From positions 1 to 19,510 of the forward strand of contig CAJMQR010000010.1 in NCBI GenBank assembly GCA_905215665.1: 19,510 nucleotides of DNA. The letters are read 5' to 3'. The DNA comes from an uncultured bacterium (GTDB lineage: Bacteria > Bacillota > Clostridia > Oscillospirales > Oscillospiraceae). Below are positions 1 through 6,887 of the stretch, one piece after another. Under the pieces are notes generated by a model. The model did no database searches. It was not told the DNA's origin and was given only the letters and a program-made list of their open reading frames with translations. The position numbers were made by a program, and so were the translations under genes. Position 1 is the first letter of the stretch; each line of letters begins with the position of its first letter.

Positions 1-18
1 GTCAGGATTTCACATGAA

Positions 19-55
19 AAAACACCCTGTCAGGAAAGCTGTGACAGGGTGTTTT
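19..55 (-). terminator. Rho-independent terminator of the SLH lysozyme gene
   Basis: A perfect 14-bp inverted repeat (19-32 with 42-55) has a 9-nt loop. Read on the minus strand, the stem ends in a run of T (complement of the A run at 17-22). It lies about 18 nt after the stop codon of the minus-strand gene ending at 74. The stem ends in T on the plus strand too, so it may also stop transcription arriving from the left. Confidence 0.85.
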
Positions 56-73
56 CCCGTTATCGGATTTTCA

Positions 74-2089
74 TCAGGTTTCATACGGGTCGATCAGGCC
101 CAGATACCGCGCGATGAAATCCATACACTCGGCACGGGTCGCACCCTCCCGCGGGCGAAGCTCTCCGCTCTCATCCACGCGGTAATAGCCGTGCGCCAGC
201 GCCCATTGCATTGGCAGATTGGAGAAGAGGGACATCTTCTGATAGTCCGGGTAACGCGACAGATCCCATGTCGCAGAGACATCTTCGCCCTTCTGCTGTG
301 CATAGCGGTAGAACATGGTTGCAAGCTGCTCACGCGTCAGGGAGGCATCCGGCTCAAAGGTCGTCTCGCTGGTTCCCTTGGTCAGGTTGGTCTTATAGGC
401 CCACGCCACCGGCGCGGTATAGAATCTGCCCTGCGCGACATCCGTAAAGGGCGTTGTGGTATCGATCGCCGGCTCGCTCTCCATGCGGTAGAGCATGGTA
501 ACCATCATGCTGCGGGTAAACTGGTATTCCGGCTCAAAAGTCGTCTCGCTGGTTCCATTGGTCAGACCCGCCTTGTAGACCGCATAGATCGCGGGATAAT
601 ACCATGCGTCTTTCGGAACGTCCGTGAAGGGGAAATCCGGGTCCGGCGTCGGCTCCGGTGTCTTCTCCCAATGCGCATACAGGGTCATGATGCCGTAGGC
701 CGGCACACGGCTGTCTTCCGTGAAGCAGCGCCCGCCCTCCGCACGCTCGAACCAGCCGAGGAACTGATAGCCCTCGCGGCTCGCGGTGGGCAGCATTCCG
801 AAGGTGGTTCCGGGCTTATAGTAGATGTAATCGTAGTTCTTTTCCTGCGTCACCGTTGCGGGGTCGGTGTTCAGACGGAATTTGACGTAAAGATAGGCCG
901 TGCTGCCCGTGGAATACTCGCCGTTGAGATAGAGATTCACCTCATCGATGCGGCGGCGCGCAAGGCCGTCGACGGTTTCGCCGCCGGCTTTGATCCAGCT
1001 TCCGAAGCAGTTGACCAGATCCATTTCGCTGTAACCGCCGTACATGATATAACGGTAAATATTATAGCCGCTGCTCATCCAGCTTGCGCCGAGATTATAG
1101 GTAAAGCTGATCAGCGTGTCATACTGCTGCTGGGTGAAGGGCGTGCCGCGCTTTGCCTCCAGTGCATCCACCTTCGGCTCGAAGTCGTCGTGCAGCATCG
1201 TGCGCAGGAGACGATCCGCCTGCTCTCTGGTGATACCGTCAGGGTATTCGTCCTTTTCGCAGCGGGAGCCGTAGCCGATCGAATACTGCTGATAGTCCCA
1301 CACGGCATATTCAAGGAAGCCCTCATGATCCTTGATGAACTGAATGCCCGCTTCGCTGGTTCTGAGCTCGGGCAGCGGCTCCGGTTCCGGCTGCTCCGGC
1401 TGTTCCGGTTCCTGTTCGCCCGGGTCGGTGTCCGACCAGCGGGCGTATACCGTATAATTCTCCGCGACCGTCATGCCGCTATGTATCTGCGTTCCGTCCG
1501 TAACGGCGGTAAACCAGCCTGCAAAGTACTTACCAGTGCAGGTGGCGCCGGGAAGAGTTCCGTAGGCCTGTCCGAGCGGATAGCACAGCACGGTGTTGTC
1601 CTCGAGGGTGCCGCCGTTGGCCTTGAAGATCAGGTAACGGAAGGAAAGCTCGCTCTCCGCGCCGCTGTAATCGCCGTAAAGGATGACCCGCAGCTCGCGG
1701 ATGCGCCGCTGGAGCTGGGTCTCGGAAAAGCTGCCGTTCTTTTTGACCCACGCACACCACGCATTTGCCAGCTGCACGTCCGTATAGGAGCCGGCGGCAA
1801 CCGTTCTGCCATAGGTATAGGACAGCGTATCGCTGCCGATATCATAGGTCATACTCACAAGCGCGTCAAACTGCTGCTGCGTCAGGACAACGTTCTTTTC
1901 GCGCGCGTAGGAATTCACCGCGTTTTCATAACTCTTCACGGACCCCGCCGTCGCGTCGCTCTCAAACTCCTGAAGGAAGGCCAGACCTTCCGCACTGAGG
2001 CTGAGCGCCGCCGGTTCGGCAAAAGCCGGCAGGACAAAACTCACCGCCAGAGAAAGCAGCAGCAATGCGCTGACAAGAATTCGCTTCAT
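74..2089 (-). CDS. Secreted SLH-anchored protein with two lysozyme-like domains and InlB-type repeats
   Basis: Predicted 671-residue exported cell-wall protein. Residues 1-24 form a signal peptide (KR, a long hydrophobic core, then AFA). A degenerate lysozyme-like domain spans about 30-140. An InlB B-repeat/Flg_new domain follows (about 153-218, ending YARW), then an E/P/Q-rich linker (223-240). A GH24 phage-type lysozyme domain (about 243-391) carries a catalytic-type Glu256 in HEGF, Asp265, and SIGYG at 270-274. A second Flg_new repeat (about 402-474) and three SLH motifs (about 487-665) complete it. SLH domains usually bind pyruvylated secondary wall polymers, so the protein is probably an envelope-tethered muramidase, perhaps used in wall turnover. 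The start at 2089 is chosen because the signal peptide begins there and a GGTGGTG ribosome site precedes it; the frame is open a further 26 codons upstream, but those run through the promoter. It has its own promoter and terminator. Domain assignment is by eye. Confidence 0.88.
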   Translation of the reverse strand: MKRILVSALLLLSLAVSFVLPAFAEPAALSLSAEGLAFLQEFESDATAGSVKSYENAVNSYAREKNVVLTQQQFDALVSMTYDIGSDTLSYTYGRTVAAGSYTDVQLANAWCAWVKKNGSFSETQLQRRIRELRVILYGDYSGAESELSFRYLIFKANGGTLEDNTVLCYPLGQAYGTLPGATCTGKYFAGWFTAVTDGTQIHSGMTVAENYTVYARWSDTDPGEQEPEQPEQPEPEPLPELRTSEAGIQFIKDHEGFLEYAVWDYQQYSIGYGSRCEKDEYPDGITREQADRLLRTMLHDDFEPKVDALEAKRGTPFTQQQYDTLISFTYNLGASWMSSGYNIYRYIMYGGYSEMDLVNCFGSWIKAGGETVDGLARRRIDEVNLYLNGEYSTGSTAYLYVKFRLNTDPATVTQEKNYDYIYYKPGTTFGMLPTASREGYQFLGWFERAEGGRCFTEDSRVPAYGIMTLYAHWEKTPEPTPDPDFPFTDVPKDAWYYPAIYAVYKAGLTNGTSETTFEPEYQFTRSMMVTMLYRMESEPAIDTTTPFTDVAQGRFYTAPVAWAYKTNLTKGTSETTFEPDASLTREQLATMFYRYAQQKGEDVSATWDLSRYPDYQKMSLFSNLPMQWALAHGYYRVDESGELRPREGATRAECMDFIARYLGLIDPYET
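349..565. repeat. Near-identical 37-bp direct repeat inside the SLH region
   Basis: The segments at about 349-385 and 529-565 are nearly identical, with two mismatches visible, and lie exactly 180 bp apart. Both encode the peptide NGTSETTFEP/KGTSETTFEP of the first and second SLH motifs. The 60-codon phase keeps the reading frame, so recombination between the copies would delete one SLH unit cleanly. Confidence 0.8.
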
Positions 2090-2122
2090 TTTTTCACCAC
2101 CAGACAGAATTATGTCAATCAT

Positions 2123-2151
2123 ATTGTAACAAACAAACCCAAAATCGTCAA
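2123..2151 (-). promoter_or_regulatory. Vegetative-type promoter of the SLH lysozyme gene
   Basis: On the minus strand, TTGACG (2146-2151) and TACAAT (2123-2128) are separated by 17 nt, close to the housekeeping sigma-A consensus. Transcription would start about 27 nt before the chosen ATG at 2089, which supports that start over the longer upstream open frame. Confidence 0.75.
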
Positions 2152-2191
2152 GCGTTTGGCGTCGCATTATGGCGCAATTCAGAAAAAATTC

Positions 2192-3112
2192 TTACGAAAT
2201 TGTAACTTTTTTAATGTTCTTCTCCAGAAATTTCCGGACATCCTCGTAGACTTCCTCCCGGTTCGGCTCATTCAGGATTTCATGCCGCCCCGGATAGAGC
2301 CGCAGCGACACATCCCGCATGCCGGCCCTCCGGAAGCGTTCGGCCGTCTTCCGTACGCCCTTGCCCATATCGCCCACGGGATCGCTTTCGCCCGCGATAA
2401 AGAAGACCGGCAGCGTTTGATTCATTGCCTCCAGGCTGCGCTTTTTCTGGATCAGCGTCAGACCGTGCATCATGTCCCCCGCAAGTCCGACGGTGGCGTC
2501 GCCCCCGCAGAGCGGATCGGCCGTATAGCGGTCCACCACCTCCGGGTCGGTGCAGATCCAGTCATTTTTCGTCCGCGTCGGCTTGAACTGATTGTTATAA
2601 GCGCCGAACATCAGAGAGGTCAGCAGTTTGCTGTGTCCCTTCGCGCCGACACGGAGGCGGGCGAGGGCGCAGAGCGTCTTTCCTGCCGCCAGAACCGGCG
2701 CGGGCTGCCAGCCGGTGCCGCAGAGAACCGCGCCGGCCAGGGGCGCTTCCGGATGAAGCGCAAGCAGGGTCCGCGCGAGGAAAGAGCCCATGCTGTGCCC
2801 GAACAGAAAGTACGGAAGCTCCGGAAATTCGGCATGGGTTGCGGTTAAAAGGGCGTAGCTGTCCCCTGCCGCAGTCTCCCAGCCGCCGGTAAAATACAGG
2901 GGCGTGCCGTCGGATTTTCCGTGACCCATGTGATCCTCCGCAACGACCAGAAAGCCGTGTCCGGCCAGAAAGCGCGCAAATTCATCATACCGGAGCATAT
3001 GCTCCGCGATGCCGTGAAGGATCTGCACAACCGCAACGGGGCTTCCCTCCGGCTCCCAGCGATAGGCATGGATTCTTCCCTCTCCGAGCGACGGATAGTC
3101 AAATTCTTTCAT
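2192..3112 (-). CDS. Alpha/beta hydrolase, monoacylglycerol lipase/lysophospholipase-like
   Basis: The 306-residue protein belongs to the serine aminopeptidase S33/Hydrolase_4 group that includes PldB- and YtpA-type lysophospholipases. The nucleophile elbow GHSMGS puts the catalytic Ser at 107. Asp244 in GESDPVGD and His277 in PGRHE complete the likely triad. HG at 33-34 lies in the oxyanion-hole region, and the DHMGHGKSDG segment (60-69) is typical of this group. There is no signal peptide, so it should be cytosolic, hydrolysing a lipid ester such as a monoacylglycerol or lysophospholipid; the substrate cannot be read from the sequence. A GGAGGG ribosome site precedes the ATG. The next gene downstream (the SLH lysozyme) has its own promoter, and I see no clear hairpin terminator between them. 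Confidence 0.88.
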   Translation of the reverse strand: MKEFDYPSLGEGRIHAYRWEPEGSPVAVVQILHGIAEHMLRYDEFARFLAGHGFLVVAEDHMGHGKSDGTPLYFTGGWETAAGDSYALLTATHAEFPELPYFLFGHSMGSFLARTLLALHPEAPLAGAVLCGTGWQPAPVLAAGKTLCALARLRVGAKGHSKLLTSLMFGAYNNQFKPTRTKNDWICTDPEVVDRYTADPLCGGDATVGLAGDMMHGLTLIQKKRSLEAMNQTLPVFFIAGESDPVGDMGKGVRKTAERFRRAGMRDVSLRLYPGRHEILNEPNREEVYEDVRKFLEKNIKKVTIS

Positions 3113-3150
3113 AAACTCCCTCCAAAGTCCGGTTTATTGGACACTCAAGC

Positions 3151-3159
3151 TGGTATACT
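3151..3159 (+). promoter_or_regulatory. Possible extended -10 promoter for the small membrane protein
   Basis: TGGTATACT fits an extended -10 element (TGn plus TATACT). No good -35 lies at the expected distance. A start point near 3166 would be followed by a small hairpin (GGGTG and CACCC around six A, 3169-3184) in the leader, then the AAGGAG ribosome site at 3201-3206. Confidence 0.4.
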
Positions 3160-3215
3160 GTTCTTGACGGGTGAAAAAACACCCAAGGAACCCTGAGAAA
3201 AAGGAGCGCCGCAAA

Positions 3216-3389
3216 ATGAAAAACGTGATCGATTTATCGCCCTATCTGTCCAAGCCTTCCGACTGCCTGCCGCCGGTGCGCAGGAGGCGGCGCTTCGGCA
3301 GCATTGCCGCCTTTTTTGAGTCCGTCGTGACGCTTGTCATCGGCGCGCTCTGCACGCTTGTGCTGCTTGCGCTGCTGCTGGCGCTGTAA
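3216..3389 (+). CDS. Small single-pass membrane protein of unknown function
   Basis: A 57-residue protein starts at 3216, where an AAGGAG ribosome site (3201-3206) sits at good spacing; the frame is open upstream but has no better site. The N-terminal half is polar with a basic cluster RRRRR (22-26). The C-terminal end is one strongly hydrophobic helix (about 33-57) running to the last residue. The basic cluster before the helix predicts the N-terminus inside. I recognise no family. It is convergent with the pantothenate kinase gene, with a single base between the stop codons. Its reality rests on the ribosome site, the membrane helix and the promoter-like sequence upstream. Confidence 0.6.
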   Translation: MKNVIDLSPYLSKPSDCLPPVRRRRRFGSIAAFFESVVTLVIGALCTLVLLALLLAL

Positions 3390-3390
3390 G

Positions 3391-4161
3391 TCAGGAACGG
3401 AGATTTCTGCGCCAGAGCAGACCGAGCCCCTTGAGCATCAGGCTGCGGTCGTAGATCATTTTCCGGCGGCACAACGGGATGACGAAGCGCGCGATGCCGC
3501 CGGTGGCGATCACCTTGACCGGCACGCCCAGCTCCGCCTCCATGCGGTCGAGCAGGCCGTCGAGCATCGCCGCCGCGCCGAACATGATGCCGCTGCGCAT
3601 ACAGTCGCGGGTATTTCTTCCGATGGCTCTCTGCGGCTCCTCCAGGCTGATGCCGGGGAGCTGTGCCGTCCGGCCGGTCAGCGCTTCCATGGAGATCTTG
3701 ACGCCCGGGCAGATGCAGCCGCCGAGAAAGGTTCCGGACGCGTCCACTGCCGTGATGGTCGTGGCAGTCCCCATATCCACCAAAAGCAGCGGGGCGCCGT
3801 ATTCCTGAATGGCCGCCACCGCCGCAACAATCAGGTCGCTGCCGACCTCCGCCGGGTTTTCCACGCGGATGTTCAGGCCGGTGCGGATGCCGGGGCCGAC
3901 AACCAGACAGGTCTTGCCCGTCAGCTTCCGGATTGCGGTTTTGACGGAGTTGAGCACCGGCGGCACGACAGAGGAAACAATGCTTCCGTCTATCATCTCC
4001 GGTGTGACCTCAAAAAGCGCCAGCATGTTCTTCAGCTCGGCGCAGTACTGATCCGAGGTTTTGATGAGATCCGTCGCCATCCGCGCTTCAAAGAGGATTT
4101 TTTCCTCCTCCAGTCCGCCGAGGACGATGTTGGTGTTGCCGATGTCGATCGCCAGTATCAT
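3391..4161 (-). CDS. coaX: Type III pantothenate kinase
   Basis: CoaX phosphorylates pantothenate with ATP, the first committed step of coenzyme A synthesis, in the cytosol. The 256-residue product has the ASKHA-fold landmarks of this class: DIGNTN at 6-11 (phosphate loop), GSDLIVAA at 107-114 with the likely general base Asp109, DMGTATT at 129-135, and ATGG at 219-222. Type III enzymes typically need a monovalent cation and are not feedback-inhibited by CoA. The start at 4161 is preceded by AAGGCGGGA and begins with MILAIDIGNTN, as usual; eleven further upstream codons would overlap the neighbouring gene. It lies 19 nt downstream of the phosphoesterase gene, probably in one transcript. No terminator is visible after the stop, where a convergent gene ends. 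Confidence 0.95.
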   Translation of the reverse strand: MILAIDIGNTNIVLGGLEEEKILFEARMATDLIKTSDQYCAELKNMLALFEVTPEMIDGSIVSSVVPPVLNSVKTAIRKLTGKTCLVVGPGIRTGLNIRVENPAEVGSDLIVAAVAAIQEYGAPLLLVDMGTATTITAVDASGTFLGGCICPGVKISMEALTGRTAQLPGISLEEPQRAIGRNTRDCMRSGIMFGAAAMLDGLLDRMEAELGVPVKVIATGGIARFVIPLCRRKMIYDRSLMLKGLGLLWRRNLRS

Positions 4162-4180
4162 AGAATTCCCGCCTTTTTGA

Positions 4181-4657
4181 TTATTCCGCCGCATACAGAT
4201 CCGTCACGCGGCAGTTTGCTTTCCCGTTTTCGATCTGAACCACGCCGTAGGACGGCGCCGAACCGCTGCACGCCCCGGGATTGAGGATCCACAGGCCCTG
4301 ATAGGATTCGCAGTAAGGGCAGTGCGTATGCCCGAAGAGCAAAACGTCCGCTTCACGCTGCCTCGCGGCCAGTTCCGCCTGCAGGAGACCCTGCTTGACA
4401 CGGTAGCGGTGGCCGTGAACGCCGAAAACCTTCACACCCTCAAAGGTACGCAGCAGCTCCTCGGCACGCGGCGGCTGGGAAAAATCGCAGTTGCCGCGGA
4501 CGCTGAGCACGGGCAGGCCCGGAAATTCCTGCGCCAGCCGGTCGGCATCCGGGACGAGGTCTCCCAGATGGATGACCGCATCCGGCCGCTCGCGCCGGAC
4601 GGCGTCACACATGTATTTCATCTCCCGGTGTGAGTCCGAGAGGATCAGCAGCTTCAT
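4181..4657 (-). CDS. YfcE/MJ0936-type metallophosphoesterase
   Basis: The 158-residue cytosolic phosphodiesterase has the full calcineurin-like metal-binding set: SDSH (Asp8, His10), HLGD (Asp33), GNCD (Asn56), the VHGHRY segment (His81, His83) and GHTH (His110, His112). Length and motifs match the short YfcE/YsnB family, which usually binds two divalent metals and hydrolyses model phosphodiesters; the natural substrate is unknown. The ribosome site is GGAAGG before ATG. It is first in a pair with coaX. In many Firmicutes a similar gene sits beside the rdgB/rph genes; I see neither here. Confidence 0.88.
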   Translation of the reverse strand: MKLLILSDSHREMKYMCDAVRRERPDAVIHLGDLVPDADRLAQEFPGLPVLSVRGNCDFSQPPRAEELLRTFEGVKVFGVHGHRYRVKQGLLQAELAARQREADVLLFGHTHCPYCESYQGLWILNPGACSGSAPSYGVVQIENGKANCRVTDLYAAE

Positions 4658-4662
4658 CGCGT

Positions 4663-4691
4663 CACCTTCCTGTACTCTGTTGCATATATTA
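4663..4691 (+). promoter_or_regulatory. Candidate sigma-K-type sporulation promoter for the three-gene cluster
   Basis: CACC (4663-4666), a 16-nt spacer, and CATATATTA (4683-4691) match the mother-cell sigma-K consensus known from Bacillus (mACm, 16-17 nt, CATAnnnTA) at every fixed position. It faces the cluster beginning at 4744. No good sigma-A promoter was seen for that cluster. The element overlaps the divergent promoter and ribosome site of the phosphoesterase gene, so a chance match is possible. Confidence 0.35.
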
Positions 4692-4696
4692 TAGCA
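4688..4696 (-). promoter_or_regulatory. Extended -10 promoter for the phosphoesterase/coaX pair
   Basis: On the minus strand the sequence reads TGCTATAAT, a perfect extended -10 element, about 31 nt before the phosphoesterase start. No good -35 lies 17 nt upstream, which is tolerated when the TGn extension is present. Confidence 0.55.
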
Positions 4697-4743
4697 GGCC
4701 AGTCAAGTAACCGCCAGAGGGTTACGCAAGGGAGGCAAGCAAT

Positions 4744-4968
4744 ATGAAGGCAGAGCAAAATCCTACCGTCGAGCAGGCGCGGCAGCTTCTGGCCTCCGAG
4801 GAGGGCAGGAAGCTTCTGGCACTGCTCTCTCAGGGCGGCGGGAAGGAGCTGCGCAAAGCCGCAGAGGAGTTTCAGAAAGGCAATATGGGCGGCGCGCAGG
4901 CGGCGCTTTCTCCGCTGCTCAGTACGCCGGAAGCCGCCGAGCTTCTGGAAATAATCAGAAGAAAGTAG
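4744..4968 (+). CDS. Small helical protein, first gene of a three-gene cluster
   Basis: A 74-residue protein of unknown function with an AGGGAGG ribosome site just upstream of the ATG. The sequence is almost wholly helix-forming: Leu, Ala, Glu and Lys rich, with amphipathic stretches such as EQARQLLASEEGRKLLALLS, separated by short Gly breaks (GGG at 31-33, GN and GG near 46-49). There is no signal peptide or membrane segment, so it should be cytosolic. It is followed without a gap by the second gene. The gene set suggests a small complex, perhaps tied to the membrane through the third protein. I recognise no named family. Confidence 0.75.
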   Translation: MKAEQNPTVEQARQLLASEEGRKLLALLSQGGGKELRKAAEEFQKGNMGGAQAALSPLLSTPEAAELLEIIRRK

Positions 4969-5352
4969 GTGGTCGGTACGGAGGGCTTTGAGGACAAACT
5001 GAACCAGATTCTGAACGATCCTGACAGCATGGCGAAAATCATGACACTTGCACAGTCCCTCGGCGGTTCTTCGGGAGAGAAACACGCTTCCGCGCCCTCC
5101 GAGCCACCGCGCGATCCACCCCCGGCGCCGCCGGACGACGCCTTTGTGAAGGGCATCCTGCGGCTCATGCAGCAGGCGCAGCATACCGACAAACGGCAGG
5201 AGGCGCTTCTGTGCGCCTTAAAGCCCTATCTGCTTCCGGAACGGCAGGCAAAGATCGACGAGGCCCTGAAAATCGCAAAACTGTCCCAGCTTGCGAGCCT
5301 CGCCTTTCAGAATTACGGCGGGTTTCCGGGGAAGGGGGGCAAGCATGTATAA
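4969..5352 (+). CDS. Helical protein with proline-rich linker, second gene of the cluster
   Basis: A 127-residue protein whose GTG start directly abuts the TAG stop of the preceding gene, implying translational coupling; only a weak purine-rich site (AGAAGAAAG) lies upstream. Residues 5-32 form a helical segment (FEDKLNQILNDPDSMAKIMT) of a type I recall from unannotated clostridial proteins. Residues 36-57 are a Pro/Ser/Glu-rich linker. Residues 58-115 form a second helical domain, followed by a short Gly-rich tail (GGFPGKGGKHV). There is no signal peptide. Its last 8 nt overlap the third gene. It is translated as an open frame of ordinary composition. Function is unknown; its place between two partners suggests a structural or adaptor role. 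Confidence 0.72.
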   Translation: MVGTEGFEDKLNQILNDPDSMAKIMTLAQSLGGSSGEKHASAPSEPPRDPPPAPPDDAFVKGILRLMQQAQHTDKRQEALLCALKPYLLPERQAKIDEALKIAKLSQLASLAFQNYGGFPGKGGKHV

Positions 5353-5692
5353 CCGCTATTCTCCTGGCCCCGGCGGGCAGTATCAAAGGCGCAAGGTCCC
5401 CCAGCCGGAACGCCGTCCGCAGGAGCAGAAGCAGCACCCGCAGCCGCCGGAGCACGTTCCCGCGCCGCCGTGCAGCCCGACGCACAATTCTCCGCCCGCG
5501 CCGGCGTGTCAGGAAGCTCCCAAGTCCTTCGGCAGTTCGCACCTGCGGCTTCCCCTGCTCGACAAACTCCTGCCGGGTGCGGACAACGGAGATCTGCTTC
5601 TCCTGCTGATTCTGCTGCTTCTGATGGCGGACGGGAACGAGGATTCCCACTCCGTGATGCTCACCATCGCGATCTTTCTGTTCCTCCAGTGA
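5345..5692 (+). CDS. Proline/glutamine-rich protein with hydrophobic C-terminus, third gene of the cluster
   Basis: A 115-residue protein whose ATG overlaps the second gene by 8 nt, with a GGAAGGGGGG ribosome site. Residues 1-60 are low-complexity, rich in Pro, Gln, Arg and His, with two Cys. Residues 69-115 hold two hydrophobic stretches, DLLLLLILLLLM (about 83-94) and VMLTIAIFLFL (about 104-114), separated by the acidic segment ADGNEDSHS. This layout could be a re-entrant membrane hairpin or a self-assembling segment. Several clostridial proteins of similar build are known only as hypotheticals, and the composition recalls spore-coat or spore-surface proteins; that link is inference. A terminator follows directly. 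Confidence 0.7.
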   Translation: MYNRYSPGPGGQYQRRKVPQPERRPQEQKQHPQPPEHVPAPPCSPTHNSPPAPACQEAPKSFGSSHLRLPLLDKLLPGADNGDLLLLLILLLLMADGNEDSHSVMLTIAIFLFLQ

Positions 5693-5695
5693 AAA

Positions 5696-5735
5696 CAGCC
5701 GGCCCGCTCCCGAAGAGCAGGCCGGCTGCTTTCTT
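5696..5735. terminator. Shared terminator between the small-protein cluster and wecB
   Basis: CAGCCGGCC (5696-5704) pairs with GGCCGGCTG (5720-5728), and an inner GCTC/GAGC stem extends the hairpin. On the plus strand it is followed by CTTTCTTTTA; on the minus strand it is followed by TTTTC. It lies between two convergent genes and probably serves both. Confidence 0.8.
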
Positions 5736-6887
5736 TTATTGTGCCGAGAAATCCTCCGGCTTTTCCGGCCGCAGGCCGAAATGCCATTCAATCGCATCGG
5801 CAATACGCCCGCAGGCGTTGCCGTCGCCGTAAGGATTCACCGCATGGGCCATGGCCGCATAGCTCTCCGGCTTTTCCAGAAGCTCGCATGCCATGCAGAC
5901 GATACGGTCGTGCTCCACGCCCGCCAGCTTTACCGTCCCGGCGGTCACGGCCTCCGGACGTTCGGTTTCCCGGCGCAGCACAAGCACCGGCTTGCCGAGC
6001 GCAGGCGCTTCCTCCTGCAGCCCGCCGGAATCCGTCATCACGAAGAAGCAGCGAGCCATCAGGTTGTGCATTTCCTCGACGTCCACTGGGTCGATCAGGT
6101 GCACACGCGGCACACCGCCCAGCTCCTCCTGCGCGCACTGGCGCACCGCAGGGCTGAGATGGACGGGATAGACGACCTCAACGTCCGCATGACGCTCGGC
6201 GACGGCACGCACCGCGCTCAGGATGTCGTGCATCGGCCGGCCATAGTTTTCCCGCCGGTGGCAGGTCAGGACGATCACACGCCGGTGCGCAAAATCCAGA
6301 TCGTTCAGTTCCTGCGTGGAGAAGCGGTAGTCGCCGCGCACCGTCGTCTTCATAGCGTCGATGACGGTGTTTCCGGTGACAAAGATTTCGCCCTGCACGG
6401 CTTCCCTGCGCAGGTTTTCCGCATTTGCGCGCGTGGGCGAAAAATGCAGAGAGGCCAGATCGCCCACCAGCGTGCGGTTCATCTCCTCGGGGAAGGGAGA
6501 GTATTTATCATAAGTACGCAGTCCCGCCTCCACATGGCCCACCGGCACCTTGTGGTAAAACGCCGCCAGCGCCCCGGCAAAGGTCGTGGAGGTATCGCCG
6601 TGTACCAGCACCAGATCGGGCTGCGCCTCCTCCAGCACGCTGTCCATTCCGAGAATGGTGCGCGTCGTAATGGAAGAAAGGGTCTGCTGCTTTTGCATGA
6701 TGTTCAGGTCGTATTCCGCCTGCAGGCGGAAAATTCCCATGACGGAATCCAGCATCTCCCGGTGCTGCCCCGTCAGGCAGCAGATGCTCTCGATGTTTTC
6801 CCGTGCGGCAAGTTCTCTGACCAGCGGCGCCATTTTGATTGCCTCCGGGCGCGTTCCGAACACCGACATTACCTTAATTTTCTTCAT
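5736..6887 (-). CDS. wecB: UDP-N-acetylglucosamine 2-epimerase (non-hydrolysing)
   Basis: The enzyme interconverts UDP-GlcNAc and UDP-ManNAc, supplying ManNAc for wall teichoic acids or other secondary wall polymers. The 383-residue length fits the family. Motifs seen: GTRPEAIKMAPL (11-22), GQHREML (40-46), HGDTSTT with Asp98, EAGLRT with Glu120, FPEEMNR with Glu134/135, TCHRREN with His210, and TDSGGLQEE near residue 290, corresponding to the catalytic and UDP-binding residues of E. coli WecB and B. subtilis MnaA. The start at 6887 is supported by GGAGG and by the usual MKKIKV opening; the longer open frame upstream lies inside tagO. It overlaps the end of tagO by 14 nt, so the two genes are probably translationally coupled. 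The symbol mnaA would be equally apt. Confidence 0.95.
   Translation of the reverse strand: MKKIKVMSVFGTRPEAIKMAPLVRELAARENIESICCLTGQHREMLDSVMGIFRLQAEYDLNIMQKQQTLSSITTRTILGMDSVLEEAQPDLVLVHGDTSTTFAGALAAFYHKVPVGHVEAGLRTYDKYSPFPEEMNRTLVGDLASLHFSPTRANAENLRREAVQGEIFVTGNTVIDAMKTTVRGDYRFSTQELNDLDFAHRRVIVLTCHRRENYGRPMHDILSAVRAVAERHADVEVVYPVHLSPAVRQCAQEELGGVPRVHLIDPVDVEEMHNLMARCFFVMTDSGGLQEEAPALGKPVLVLRRETERPEAVTAGTVKLAGVEHDRIVCMACELLEKPESYAAMAHAVNPYGDGNACGRIADAIEWHFGLRPEKPEDFSAQ

Noticed and set aside
14..2848. A 944-codon plus-strand open frame
   Set aside because: It runs antisense to the SLH lysozyme and the hydrolase, both with clear domains. It shows no domain of its own, and its length reflects GC-rich codon structure on the other strand.
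4707..4725. Small inverted repeat GTAACC/GGTTAC upstream of the small-protein cluster
   Set aside because: It has only six base pairs, no T run and no conserved partner site seen; it may be chance.
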